NCBI GenBank assembly: GCA_045594705.1
Contig: JAZNZB010000038.1
Span: 1 to 64,000 of the forward strand
Source of the DNA: SVQP01 sp045594705
GTDB lineage: Bacteria > Bacillota > Clostridia > Oscillospirales > CAG-272
Reading direction: 5' to 3'
DNA: 64,000 nt
Shown here piece after piece: positions 34,501 through 42,214 of this stretch. Position 1 is the stretch's first letter, and the number at the start of each line of letters is the position of its first letter. The notes under the pieces were generated by a model. The model was not told where the DNA came from, ran no database searches, and saw only the letters and a list, made by a program, of their open reading frames with translations. Made by a program: the position numbers and the translations under genes.

Positions 34501-35130
34501 ATGGATTTGATCAAGATCAGCGATTCCAAGCTGAAAATCATGCTGACCCCTTCGGACATGACCTATTACGACTTACATAACGACTCCGTCAGCTTTGCTG
34601 ACGCACACGTACGCCGCGTATTGCGCAGGCTTTTATCCGATGCGCGCGAGCAGACCGGATTTGACGGAGATATGACACGCCTTTACGTGCAGATGTACCC
34701 TTGCGCGGATGGCGGATGTGAGCTTTTTATTTCAAAGCCGGAGGAAGCAGACGCGCAGACCGATGCTTGCTATTCTTCGCCCATGCTGCCCTCTCCCACC
34801 ATCCAAAGCCGAGCGTTGCGCGGCAAAGAAAGGCACGGCCCCGATATGTGTGCATACTCATTTACCAGCCTCAAGGACGTCATCAGCACCTGCAAGCGGT
34901 TGCTTGCAATCGGATTTCCCGGAAAAAGCACGCTTTACACAGATCAAAAAAACCTTTATTACCTGCTTTTACGTGATTTTTCCGCGCCTTCCTTGTATTC
35001 CCCCGATGAATACTGCTTTCTTGTTGAATACGGTGTACGCGAGAATGCCAGAATCATACAGACATATATTGGTGAGTATGGCATGCTGATTTGCGAGGAT
35101 AATGCCGTGCAAATCATGTCAAAGCTATAA
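34501..35130 (+). CDS. mecA: MecA-type Clp adaptor protein
   Basis: The 209-residue protein begins MDLIKISDSKLKIMLTPSDM, the conserved MecA N-terminus that binds substrates. A spacer (about 80-115) follows, then a C-terminal ferredoxin-like domain (SFTSLKDVISTCKRLL, SLYSPDEYCFLVEYGV) that contacts the Clp ATPase. MecA delivers regulators such as ComK to ClpC in Bacillus. The only Clp ATPase in this window is ClpE-like, so ClpE or an unseen ClpC is the likely partner. AAAGGA lies ahead of the start. No terminator is seen between it and the next gene. Confidence 0.85.
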   Translation: MDLIKISDSKLKIMLTPSDMTYYDLHNDSVSFADAHVRRVLRRLLSDAREQTGFDGDMTRLYVQMYPCADGGCELFISKPEEADAQTDACYSSPMLPSPTIQSRALRGKERHGPDMCAYSFTSLKDVISTCKRLLAIGFPGKSTLYTDQKNLYYLLLRDFSAPSLYSPDEYCFLVEYGVRENARIIQTYIGEYGMLICEDNAVQIMSKL

Positions 35131-35144
35131 TTTTTGTCAAACAC

Positions 35145-35173
35145 TTGCAATCCTTGCATCTATTTGGTATAAT
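35145..35173 (+). promoter_or_regulatory. promoter of the uracil-DNA glycosylase gene
   Basis: TTGCAA (35145-35150), 17 bp, TATAAT (35168-35173). The -10 hexamer overlaps the left arm of the inverted repeat at 35172-35200. Confidence 0.75.
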
Positions 35174-35200
35174 GGTAGCATGAAAGCGAGGTGCTACCAT
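35172..35200 (+). promoter_or_regulatory. 9-bp inverted repeat over the start region of the uracil-DNA glycosylase gene
   Basis: ATGGTAGCA (35172-35180) and TGCTACCAT (35192-35200) are exact inverse complements 11 nt apart. They span the end of the -10 box, the transcription start zone and the ribosome binding site. This could be an operator, or an mRNA hairpin that hides the start codon. Confidence 0.5.
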
Positions 35201-35751
35201 TGACCTGGGATCAACTTTATGAATCTTGCGCGGCTTGCGAGAAATGTGAGCTTGCCAAAACAAGGACCAACTGCGTATTCGGTACGGGAAACCGCGAGGC
35301 GGACATTCTGTTCGTGGGCGAAGCTCCCGGTGAGCAGGAGGATCTTTCGGGCACGCCCTTTGTGGGCAGAGCCGGTCAGCTGCTGGATAAATATCTGTAC
35401 GCCGTGGATATCGCGCGAGAGGACGTATATATTGCCAACATTCTCAAATGCCGTCCGCCCAAGAACCGCGATCCGCTGCCCGCAGAGGAAGAGGCTTGCA
35501 TAGACTATCTGCGCGAGCAGGTGAGATTGATCAAGCCCAAGATCATCGTATGTCTTGGCAGAATTGCCGCTATGAAGCTGATCAAGCCCGATTTCAAGAT
35601 TTCCAAGGAGCATGGCATCTGGTTTGAAAAGGGCAACTTTGTCATGACCGCGGTCTATCACCCCGCCGCGCTTTTGCGTGATCCGCGTCGCAAGGAGGAA
35701 ATGCTTGCGGATATGCAGGAAATCAAGAAAAAACTGGATAGCTTGAAATAA
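35200..35751 (+). CDS. family 4 (Fe-S) uracil-DNA glycosylase
   Basis: This enzyme of about 183 residues removes uracil from DNA. Motif A is VGEAPGEQED and motif B is YHPAALLRDP. The four cluster cysteines fall in CEKC, KCRPP and EACIDYL, which defines the family 4 type; TRTNCVFGTGN is also conserved. The start is uncertain. A TTG at 35200 is well placed behind GCGAGG, while a GTG at 35191 is also in frame but overlaps that site. No ATG is available, so a rare start codon is used either way. The AEC transporter gene follows 12 bp later. Confidence 0.9.
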   Translation: MTWDQLYESCAACEKCELAKTRTNCVFGTGNREADILFVGEAPGEQEDLSGTPFVGRAGQLLDKYLYAVDIAREDVYIANILKCRPPKNRDPLPAEEEACIDYLREQVRLIKPKIIVCLGRIAAMKLIKPDFKISKEHGIWFEKGNFVMTAVYHPAALLRDPRRKEEMLADMQEIKKKLDSLK

Positions 35752-35763
35752 AGGACTCTGCGT

Positions 35764-36741
35764 ATGAAATTCGACTTTACTTCCCTGCTTGTCGTCATCA
35801 TCGTCATGTTTCTGATGATGGTGGTCGGCTTTTTCTGCCGCAAGATCGGCTGGATCGACGAGGCAGCCTCCAAAAGGCTTTCCACACTGATCATCAAGGT
35901 CGGACAGCCCATGATGATCATTGACGCGCTTGTCAACGTTCAGTACACCACCGAAAATCTCAAAAAAGGACTGCTGATCCTGGGCATCGGATTCTTTTTG
36001 CATTTTCTCATGGCTTTGCTGGCTTTCCCGCTTTGTATGCCCTATAAGGATCTTAACGAGCGCAAGATCACCGAGTTCTCGCTCATTTTTACCAACTGCG
36101 GCTTTATCGGCCTGCCCATTCTGGGGGCCTTGTTCGGTGACATCGGCAAATTTTACGGCGCGTTCTATCTGATCAGCTTTAACATCTTCATGTACATCTG
36201 GGGTCTGATGATCCTCGGTCGAAAGAGAGACGACATTCGCATGACGCCCAAGAAAGCACTGATCAACTTTGGCTCGATTCCCTGCGCAATTGGCGTGGTG
36301 CTGTATCTTTTGCGCAATCCCGCGCTTAACAATCCTTTGATCGGCACTGTTGTAGACGACGCGTTTTTGATGCTGTTTGCAAAGCTTGCTGCTTTGTGCC
36401 TGCCAATCTCGGTACTGATCACGGGTGCGCTGCTTGCAACAAGATCCCCAAAGCAGCTGTTCTGCTCGGGCAAGATCTATCTGTTCTCGCTGCTCAAGCT
36501 GATCCTGATCCCCGCTTTGGTATTCGTGATCTGCAGACTGCTCGGGTTTTCGCACGATATCATCATGTTTTCAACAGCCGTTACGGCACTGCCCACAGCG
36601 TCCATCATTTCGATGTTTTCCGAGACCTACGACATCTCACCCGGCTACGCCTCACAAACCGTGGGCGTGTCCAGCATGCTTTGTCTTGTCACGCTGCCGC
36701 TTGTGCTGACCTTGGCAGATAAGGTGTTGCAAATATGGTAA
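35764..36741 (+). CDS. AEC family (auxin efflux carrier-like) transporter
   Basis: This 325-residue protein has about ten TM helices in two five-helix halves, with IDEAASKRLSTLIIKVGQPM in the first half and SIISMFSETYDISPGYASQT in the second. It fits the AEC/BASS-like carriers that export or exchange organic acids or amino acids; the substrate is unknown. AAGGA lies before the ATG. It is probably cotranscribed with the glycosylase gene, ending at the terminator at 36746. Confidence 0.85.
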   Translation: MKFDFTSLLVVIIVMFLMMVVGFFCRKIGWIDEAASKRLSTLIIKVGQPMMIIDALVNVQYTTENLKKGLLILGIGFFLHFLMALLAFPLCMPYKDLNERKITEFSLIFTNCGFIGLPILGALFGDIGKFYGAFYLISFNIFMYIWGLMILGRKRDDIRMTPKKALINFGSIPCAIGVVLYLLRNPALNNPLIGTVVDDAFLMLFAKLAALCLPISVLITGALLATRSPKQLFCSGKIYLFSLLKLILIPALVFVICRLLGFSHDIIMFSTAVTALPTASIISMFSETYDISPGYASQTVGVSSMLCLVTLPLVLTLADKVLQIW

Positions 36742-36745
36742 AGTG

Positions 36746-36780
36746 AAACCACCGGTTCAAAAACCGGTGGTTTATTTTTA
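36746..36780 (+). terminator. terminator between convergent AEC and LRR genes
   Basis: A 12-bp stem (AAACCACCGGTT / AACCGGTGGTTT) with loop CAAA is followed by ATTTTTA on the plus strand. It may also stop minus-strand transcription of the LRR gene, though the T-run on that side is poor. Confidence 0.85.
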
Positions 36781-38631
36781 TTATTCATACATTTCAATCG
36801 ATCCCGTTTCAGTATAAACCATACCGTCCGTACAGTATATCGCTATTCCCTTCCTGATAGCTCCCTGAGCGATATCGATTTTCAACCATTCTTCAACCGT
36901 TCCTTGGTAATCCACGCGCCATAACGAAGTTCCCGGAACCAGTGCATTGCTTTCAATCCTATTGAGACTTGTCGGAAGTGTCACGCTTGTTAACCATTCA
37001 CAATTGTAAAACACGTGACTTGGCAAGACCTCGATCGGTTGTTCAAATACAATATCACAACCGATTCCGCTTTCCCTGAATGCGGATGCTCCGATTTTCT
37101 GAATTTTGACAAGCCCGTCAATCTCATAAAGAACGTGACATTTTCTGAATGCAAACGCTCCAATTTCAGTCAGGTTTTCATTGACTGATACATGTTTGAG
37201 CGAGGCGCATCCATCAAACATGTTCGAAGGAATAGCCAAAAGACCGCCAAGATCTGCACGCATCAGATTTTCACATTGCAAAAACACTCCTTCTCCTATA
37301 TGCTCAATGTTTTCGCCAATCTTTACAGAGGCGATAGAATTACACTTAGCAAATGCCTCGTCTCCTATGCTTGTGACATTCACAATGCTTAAGTTACTTA
37401 ATGAAGTACATTGATAGAATGCTTTTTCACCAATTTCTCTCACATACGCCAAATCTACTTTTTCAAGTGAGATACAGCCCATAAAAGCTTCGTCCCCAAT
37501 TTTTTGTATGGTGTCGGGCAAGTCAACCATTGTGATCGATTCATTTCCCTTAAATGCGCCGTCGCCGATACTCGTCACTTGCGCCATCTCTATCTCTTCC
37601 AGTGCACTGCAATATGCAAATGCAGAATCACCGATCGAAACGGGACCATCGGGGATGGAAAGCCGCTGCAAGGCAGAGCAGTTTTCAAACGCCTGCTTGC
37701 CGATCTCTTGCAGCTTATCGCTGCTGATCTCTACCGAATTCAGAGCGTGACAGCCTGCAAAGGCTCTCTCACCAATGCTTTGCAGCTCAGCAGGAAATTC
37801 AACGCTTTCAAGCGAGGTGCACTTTTCAAATGCGCTGTTCCCAATGGTGATAATGCTGTCACTCATTCTGACCGTCTTGAGCTGCTTGTGCCCCTTAAAA
37901 GCGCCCTCATTGATGGTCGTGACGGGAATCCCCTTGTATTCACCGGGGATATAGATCTCCCCCCAGGTGCCGTTCATCGCGTGTATCCAATACTCAAGCG
38001 ACTCCGTTTGCTCGTTGAAATGCAAATACAGCATCACACCGTGAATACTCGTGATCTCGGGAATATCATCGGGAATCGTAACGTCGGGCGGGATTATATC
38101 CTCGACTCGCTCTGTCTCTGTGCCCTGTATGATCTCTCCGAAGGTCTCGTCGCTCAGATCGTTTTCCAAATAATACTGATACATACGGTCCAAAAACGTG
38201 CCGAGATCAGCGGATAGATCTCCGACAAGGCCGCCCGAACCCTGCTTCATGGCTTCGATGATGGAGTGCTCTCCTCCTGCGCCAAGCACGTCAAACAGCG
38301 TATCGGTCAGTGGCCAATGTACCCACAAGGCTTCGGATCGGTTGCCGTCCTCGTCGCCGCTCTGAGGAAACATGACATGGTCAACGACCTCGGACACGGT
38401 GTTATTGATCGGCTCTCTGAACACGATATAGGTCAGCGGCAGGCTGCAAAGCAGCAGCGCAAATACAAGCACAAGGCAGGCGGCACTGATCAGCAAAGCA
38501 CGCATATAGTGCTTTTTGTGCGGAGGCTTTTTGGCAAGCCCTGCGTCCATTCGTTCAAATTCATCCAGATAATCCGGATCGATCTTGCCGATCGCATCGG
38601 TCAGCAGATCGCGATTGATTTGCTTACTCAT
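36781..38631 (-). CDS. single-pass membrane BspA-like LRR protein paired with a sigma factor (cassette 1)
   Basis: This 616-residue protein has a cytoplasmic N-terminus of about 42 residues with LLTDAIGKIDPDYLDEFERM, and a TM helix (about 43-70, ending SLPLTYIV). A conserved juxtamembrane region follows (about 71-165, HVMFP, LGAGGEHSIIEAM). Then come an acidic linker and about 17 BspA-type repeats of 23 residues (about 215-600), such as IGNSAFEKCTSLESVEFPAE. The last unit reads RVDYQGTVEEWLKIDIAQGA, typical of LRR_5 proteins. Topology is inside-to-outside. The start overlaps the sigma gene stop by ATGA. The inferred role is an anti-sigma-like sensor; an LRR adhesin is the alternative. Confidence 0.8.
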   Translation of the reverse strand: MSKQINRDLLTDAIGKIDPDYLDEFERMDAGLAKKPPHKKHYMRALLISAACLVLVFALLLCSLPLTYIVFREPINNTVSEVVDHVMFPQSGDEDGNRSEALWVHWPLTDTLFDVLGAGGEHSIIEAMKQGSGGLVGDLSADLGTFLDRMYQYYLENDLSDETFGEIIQGTETERVEDIIPPDVTIPDDIPEITSIHGVMLYLHFNEQTESLEYWIHAMNGTWGEIYIPGEYKGIPVTTINEGAFKGHKQLKTVRMSDSIITIGNSAFEKCTSLESVEFPAELQSIGERAFAGCHALNSVEISSDKLQEIGKQAFENCSALQRLSIPDGPVSIGDSAFAYCSALEEIEMAQVTSIGDGAFKGNESITMVDLPDTIQKIGDEAFMGCISLEKVDLAYVREIGEKAFYQCTSLSNLSIVNVTSIGDEAFAKCNSIASVKIGENIEHIGEGVFLQCENLMRADLGGLLAIPSNMFDGCASLKHVSVNENLTEIGAFAFRKCHVLYEIDGLVKIQKIGASAFRESGIGCDIVFEQPIEVLPSHVFYNCEWLTSVTLPTSLNRIESNALVPGTSLWRVDYQGTVEEWLKIDIAQGAIRKGIAIYCTDGMVYTETGSIEMYE

Positions 38632-39209
38632 ACCGAATATCCCTCCTCTTCCAATCTTTGTTTAAGCTCAGATCTGAGACTTGCAAGCTCCTTGTTGATC
38701 TTAGAGCGGCTGCGACCCAGTTTTTTTGCAATCTGATCAATCTGATGCCCATAGAAATAACGGCTGATGAAAATATACTGACTCTCTCCTTCAAGCCCTG
38801 CCATAAACTCATCCAGGACGCTCGACAAAACGTCACTGTCCTGCTCTGTGTATCTGATCGGTTCTTCCGAAACGAACGAAAAATCCGAGAGCGAGATGGG
38901 CTGGCTGTCCCCTCCGCGCTTTTGTCTGTTATGGTGTCTGTAATACATCATAGCCTGGCGGCGCATGATGACAGACAAAAAGGCCTTAAGCACGCGAGGA
39001 CGCTTGGGCGGCATGGAGTTCCATGCGCCGAGATACGTATCGTTCAGGCATTCCTCGCTGTCCTGGAGATCATGCAGAATATTGTTTGCAACCGTCATCA
39101 AATATGCACGGTATTTCTGATCAGTCAGACGAATGGCCTCCTGATCTCTTGCCCAATACAGATCAATGATGGTCTCGTCATCAGGCAGGTAGGTTTTGAT
39201 TTGTTGCAT
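38628..39209 (-). CDS. sigma-70/ECF-like RNA polymerase sigma factor (cassette 1)
   Basis: This 193-residue protein has region 2 (about 14-90) with DLYWARDQEAIRLTDQKYRA and DSEECLNDTYLGAWNSMPP, and region 4 (about 135-190) with YIFISRYFYGHQIDQIAKKL + GRSRSKINKEL as the DNA-reading helix-turn-helix. Region 3 is replaced by a short linker, as in ECF factors. The frame extends to 39236, but AAGGAG places the start at MQQIKTYLPDDE (39209). It is homologous to the sigma genes at 41460 and 44503. It probably directs polymerase to its own promoter (39242-39267) and other targets, held in check by the coupled membrane protein; the last point is inference. Confidence 0.87.
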   Translation of the reverse strand: MQQIKTYLPDDETIIDLYWARDQEAIRLTDQKYRAYLMTVANNILHDLQDSEECLNDTYLGAWNSMPPKRPRVLKAFLSVIMRRQAMMYYRHHNRQKRGGDSQPISLSDFSFVSEEPIRYTEQDSDVLSSVLDEFMAGLEGESQYIFISRYFYGHQIDQIAKKLGRSRSKINKELASLRSELKQRLEEEGYSV

Positions 39210-39241
39210 GTCATCTCTCCTTGTTGAGCTTTTCACCTATA

Positions 39242-39267
39242 TAGATGCTAAAATTTTGAAAATGTGT
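39242..39267 (-). promoter_or_regulatory. candidate ECF-type promoter, cassette 1
   Basis: Minus strand: ACACAT (39262-39267), 14 bp, CATCTA (39242-39247), followed by TATAGGTGAAA, which is shared with cassette 3. It is one spacer base shorter than the other two. Confidence 0.5.
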
Positions 39268-39321
39268 ACGCTTTTGATTCAATTTTATCATATTTTCAAA
39301 AAAAATCAACAGACAAACAAA

Positions 39322-39347
39322 GGCAGAGAGCCAAAATGCCCTCTGCC
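39322..39347 (-). terminator. terminator after cassette 2
   Basis: A 10-bp stem (GGCAGAGGGC / GCTCTCTGCC, one wobble) with a 6-nt loop. T-rich sequence follows on both strands, including TTTTTTT on the plus side. Confidence 0.82.
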
Positions 39348-39360
39348 CTGCTTTTTTTGT

Positions 39361-41463
39361 TTATTCTATTACGATCTCACCGTCGGTGCAGACGATTTTG
39401 ACTCCGCTTGGGATTGCGCGAGTGTCGACTTGAACCTTGCTTTCAAATTCCTGCACAGTTCCCGGATAGTATATTGACTTAAGATTTGCACATCCGGTAA
39501 ATGCATCGGATACGATATGCTCAAAATTCTCAGGCAGATAGACCTCTTCCAGATTTGCACAATCCTGAAATACGCGGCTATCAATCGTATCAACCTTATC
39601 CGGCAGTGTAATTCGCACAAATCCTGTGTTTGTAAACATGCCAATGCACAAGTCTCTTCCGTCAAATCCCTCTCCAAAGGTGACGTTTTTGAGCGAATAG
39701 CATCCCATAAAGAGCTCGAACGAATCCGGGAATTCCTCAATGAATGCGGGCACGTATGCACTCTGCAGGCTCACACAATCCTGGAATACGCGTTCACCCA
39801 TTTGGTCTACGCCGTCAGGTATCGAAACGCTTGATAAGGACGTGCATCCTTTAAAGGATTCGAGCCCTACGGTAAGCAAAGTCTTTGGCAAATACAGTTC
39901 CTTGACATTGGTACAATTCAAAAACGCCCTTTGACCTATGATTTCAAGCCCTTCAGGCAATATCACCGCCTCAAGAGAGCTGCAGGTTGAAAATGCGTAT
40001 TCGTATATATTCTTCAAATTTTTAGAAAACGTGACCTGCTTTAAGCCTGTGCAGCCTCCAAACGCGCTGCTTTCGATTGTTGTAACGCCATCGGGTATGA
40101 CGATCTCTTGGAGCGATACACAATAGTTGAAGGCAGACGCACCGATGGTTTGGCACGAAGTTGGCAGTACGATCTCTTTGAGCTTTCCGCATCTGTAAAA
40201 GCAATCGGACGGTACGGTCTCAAGGCTCTCAGGCAACGTGACGCTGACAAGCTCCGAGCAACCCGAAAATGCCGACGGCTCTATCGTGGTCACACTTGGC
40301 GGCAGGACGATCGATTCCAGTCCACTTCCTGTAAAGACTGCACTGCCGATATCCTGCAGCTGCGCGGGTAGTTCGATCGTTTTGATTGCAATACAACCTG
40401 AAAAAGCATGATCGAGAATTCTTATACAGCCTTCCCCGATGATCACCTCTGTCAAATTCACGCTATCCGAGAAGCATTTTGCGGGAATGGTTGTAAGATT
40501 CTTGGGCAAAACCGCACGATTCATTCTCTGGCTGTTTAAGAATACACCTTCATCCATGCTTTGTAAGGAATCCGGAAGCTCCAGCTCTCTGATATCATTG
40601 CAGTAAAAGGCTTCCCGACCGATATGCTGCAAATTCTGCGACCACTTGACCGTATGCAGCTGCGTACTGTAGTAAAAAGCCTCTGCTTGAATTTCGGTAA
40701 TACTGTCGGGCAATATGAGTTCTTTTATAAACACGTTGTTATAAGCCGCTTTTTCTACTATGACCTGAACGGGCAGACCGTTGATCTCTGCAAGAATTTC
40801 CACGACACCGTCACCGTTCGAAAGCTCTGACGTAGTTTTGATATTCGTGACTTGCCAATAGTCGTCCTTTTCTCCGCGCTCATAAACGATGCCGTTATGC
40901 TCGTATACGGTTTGCTCACCTTGCGTCGTAGGCTCCTCAGGCTCGTCTGTCGTTTGCTCGGTATCCTGCTCGATCGGGGGCTCCGGATCAGTCTTGTGCT
41001 TATGGTAATACTCATACAAGCGTTCAAGGAACGCACCGATGGATTGCATGATCTCCCCAAAAAGACCGCCCTGCATTCCCTGCATCTGATCGATGACGGA
41101 ATCTTCTGTGCCCGCGCCCAAGGCTGCAAACAACTCTTCCGAAAATTCCCACTCGATCCAATTGAGCAACAGATCCTCTTGCTTGATATCGGTTTCTTCA
41201 TCATCTAAGGGGAAAAGCACGCGGTCGATCGATTCGATTACGGCAGAATTGATCTGCTCGCGATGCACGATATAGGTCAGCGGCAAGGATGCCAGCAGCA
41301 AACTAAAGGTCAAAAGCAGACAAGCCGCTGCGATCAGTAGCTTGCCCCACGCGGGCATGCGGCGCTTTTTTCGCAGCAAAAGACGGGTTTCCATTTGCGT
41401 ATAGCTCTCAAGCAGATCGGTATCGATCATGCCGATCGCATCCAATAACATATCCTGCGTCAT
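39361..41463 (-). CDS. single-pass membrane BspA-like LRR protein paired with a sigma factor (cassette 2)
   Basis: 700 residues. The cytoplasmic segment contains MLLDAIGMIDTDLLESYTQM (about 5-24) and a basic stop RKKRR. The TM helix is at about 41-66 (ending SLPLTYIV). The juxtamembrane module (about 67-165) includes RVLFPLDDEETDIKQEDLLL and LGAGTEDSVIDQM. An acidic Thr/Glu/Pro linker (EPPIEQDTEQTTDEPEEPTT) follows, then about 19 BspA-type LRRs to the end, closing with YPGTVQEFESKVQVD and a short Cys-containing strand. No sortase motif or C-terminal anchor is seen, so the only anchor is the N-terminal TM. The start overlaps the sigma gene by ATGA. Confidence 0.8.
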   Translation of the reverse strand: MTQDMLLDAIGMIDTDLLESYTQMETRLLLRKKRRMPAWGKLLIAAACLLLTFSLLLASLPLTYIVHREQINSAVIESIDRVLFPLDDEETDIKQEDLLLNWIEWEFSEELFAALGAGTEDSVIDQMQGMQGGLFGEIMQSIGAFLERLYEYYHKHKTDPEPPIEQDTEQTTDEPEEPTTQGEQTVYEHNGIVYERGEKDDYWQVTNIKTTSELSNGDGVVEILAEINGLPVQVIVEKAAYNNVFIKELILPDSITEIQAEAFYYSTQLHTVKWSQNLQHIGREAFYCNDIRELELPDSLQSMDEGVFLNSQRMNRAVLPKNLTTIPAKCFSDSVNLTEVIIGEGCIRILDHAFSGCIAIKTIELPAQLQDIGSAVFTGSGLESIVLPPSVTTIEPSAFSGCSELVSVTLPESLETVPSDCFYRCGKLKEIVLPTSCQTIGASAFNYCVSLQEIVIPDGVTTIESSAFGGCTGLKQVTFSKNLKNIYEYAFSTCSSLEAVILPEGLEIIGQRAFLNCTNVKELYLPKTLLTVGLESFKGCTSLSSVSIPDGVDQMGERVFQDCVSLQSAYVPAFIEEFPDSFELFMGCYSLKNVTFGEGFDGRDLCIGMFTNTGFVRITLPDKVDTIDSRVFQDCANLEEVYLPENFEHIVSDAFTGCANLKSIYYPGTVQEFESKVQVDTRAIPSGVKIVCTDGEIVIE

Positions 41464-42041
41464 ACCAAGTAGCCCTCCTTTGCCAAATGCTCGCGAAGAC
41501 CTCGCTTGATGTCATAGACGTCCTTATTGACCGTGGATTTGCTGCATCCAAGCTCGGATGCGATCTGATCCAAGCCCTTTGCATAATAATATCGGCTGAT
41601 GAATACATAGCGCTGTCGTGCGCTCAGCGTACGCAGCCAATCGCTGATGGCCTGACCCAATTCGGCAGTTTCCTGCATGGTATACGAGCCCTCCTGATCA
41701 GGCACATAGTCCTCAAAATCGGTCAATGAAAAGGTGACCCTCAGATCCCTTTTCTGCCTGTGCTTTTCCCTGTATTTGCTGATGGCGATCCTGCGCATGA
41801 TCGAGCCCAAGAAGCTTTGCAGCACGTTGGGACGGTGCGGCGGAATGGCATTCCAGGTGCTGACGTAAGTATCATTCAAGCATTCCTCGCTATCCTGCAT
41901 ATCGTGCAGGATATTCTGCGAGACGCTGATCAAAAATCTGCGATACTTGACGTCGGTCGCCTCTATGGCCTTTTCGTCGCGTGCCCAATACAGTGCAATG
42001 ATCTCTTGGTCACTGCGCAAACTTACGTTTTGTTCTTGCAT
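41460..42041 (-). CDS. sigma-70/ECF-like RNA polymerase sigma factor (cassette 2)
   Basis: 193 residues, starting MQEQNVSLRSDQEIIALYWA. Region 2 includes DMQDSEECLNDTYVSTWNAI; region 4 includes YVFISRYYYAKGLDQIASEL and the recognition helix GCSKSTVNKDVYDI. An in-frame extension to 42158 crosses the likely promoter, so the ATG at 42041 behind AAGGAG is used. The acidic spacer between regions 2 and 4 (FSLTDFEDYVPDQEGSY) matches the position of SLSDFSF in cassette 1. Region 4 differs from the other two paralogs at the DNA-contact helix, so target sets may differ. Confidence 0.87.
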   Translation of the reverse strand: MQEQNVSLRSDQEIIALYWARDEKAIEATDVKYRRFLISVSQNILHDMQDSEECLNDTYVSTWNAIPPHRPNVLQSFLGSIMRRIAISKYREKHRQKRDLRVTFSLTDFEDYVPDQEGSYTMQETAELGQAISDWLRTLSARQRYVFISRYYYAKGLDQIASELGCSKSTVNKDVYDIKRGLREHLAKEGYLV

Positions 42042-42082
42042 TGTCACGTCTCCTTTTTGTTTGATATGGGCTTTCGTAAGTA

Positions 42083-42109
42083 TAGTCGCCAAACGAAATG
42101 GAAAAGTGT
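42083..42109 (-). promoter_or_regulatory. candidate ECF-type promoter, cassette 2
   Basis: Minus strand: ACACTT (42104-42109), 15 bp, CGACTA (42083-42088), then TACTTACGAAAG, aligning with TATAGGTGAAAG of cassettes 1 and 3. Confidence 0.5.
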
Positions 42110-42178
42110 AAAGATATTGATAATTTTCCTCTATTATCATTTTATCATAAAATCGCAATTTTGCAAGAGGAAAAGCAA

Positions 42179-42204
42179 GGCAGAGAGCCCGAAGACTCTC
42201 TGCC
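42179..42204 (-). terminator. terminator after cassette 3
   Basis: An 11-bp stem (GGCAGAGAGTC / GGCTCTCTGCC, one wobble) is closed by a TTCG tetraloop and followed by TTGCTTTTCC on the minus strand. The stem core is shared with the cassette 2 terminator. Confidence 0.8.
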
Positions 42205-42214
42205 CTGCAAAATT

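Noticed and set aside
35172..35200. LexA (SOS) box at the glycosylase gene
   Set aside because: No GAAC-N4-GTTC pattern; the palindrome arms are ATGGTAGCA/TGCTACCAT.
35194..36555. 453-residue minus-strand open frame
   Set aside because: Antisense to the glycosylase and AEC transporter genes, both with conserved motifs.
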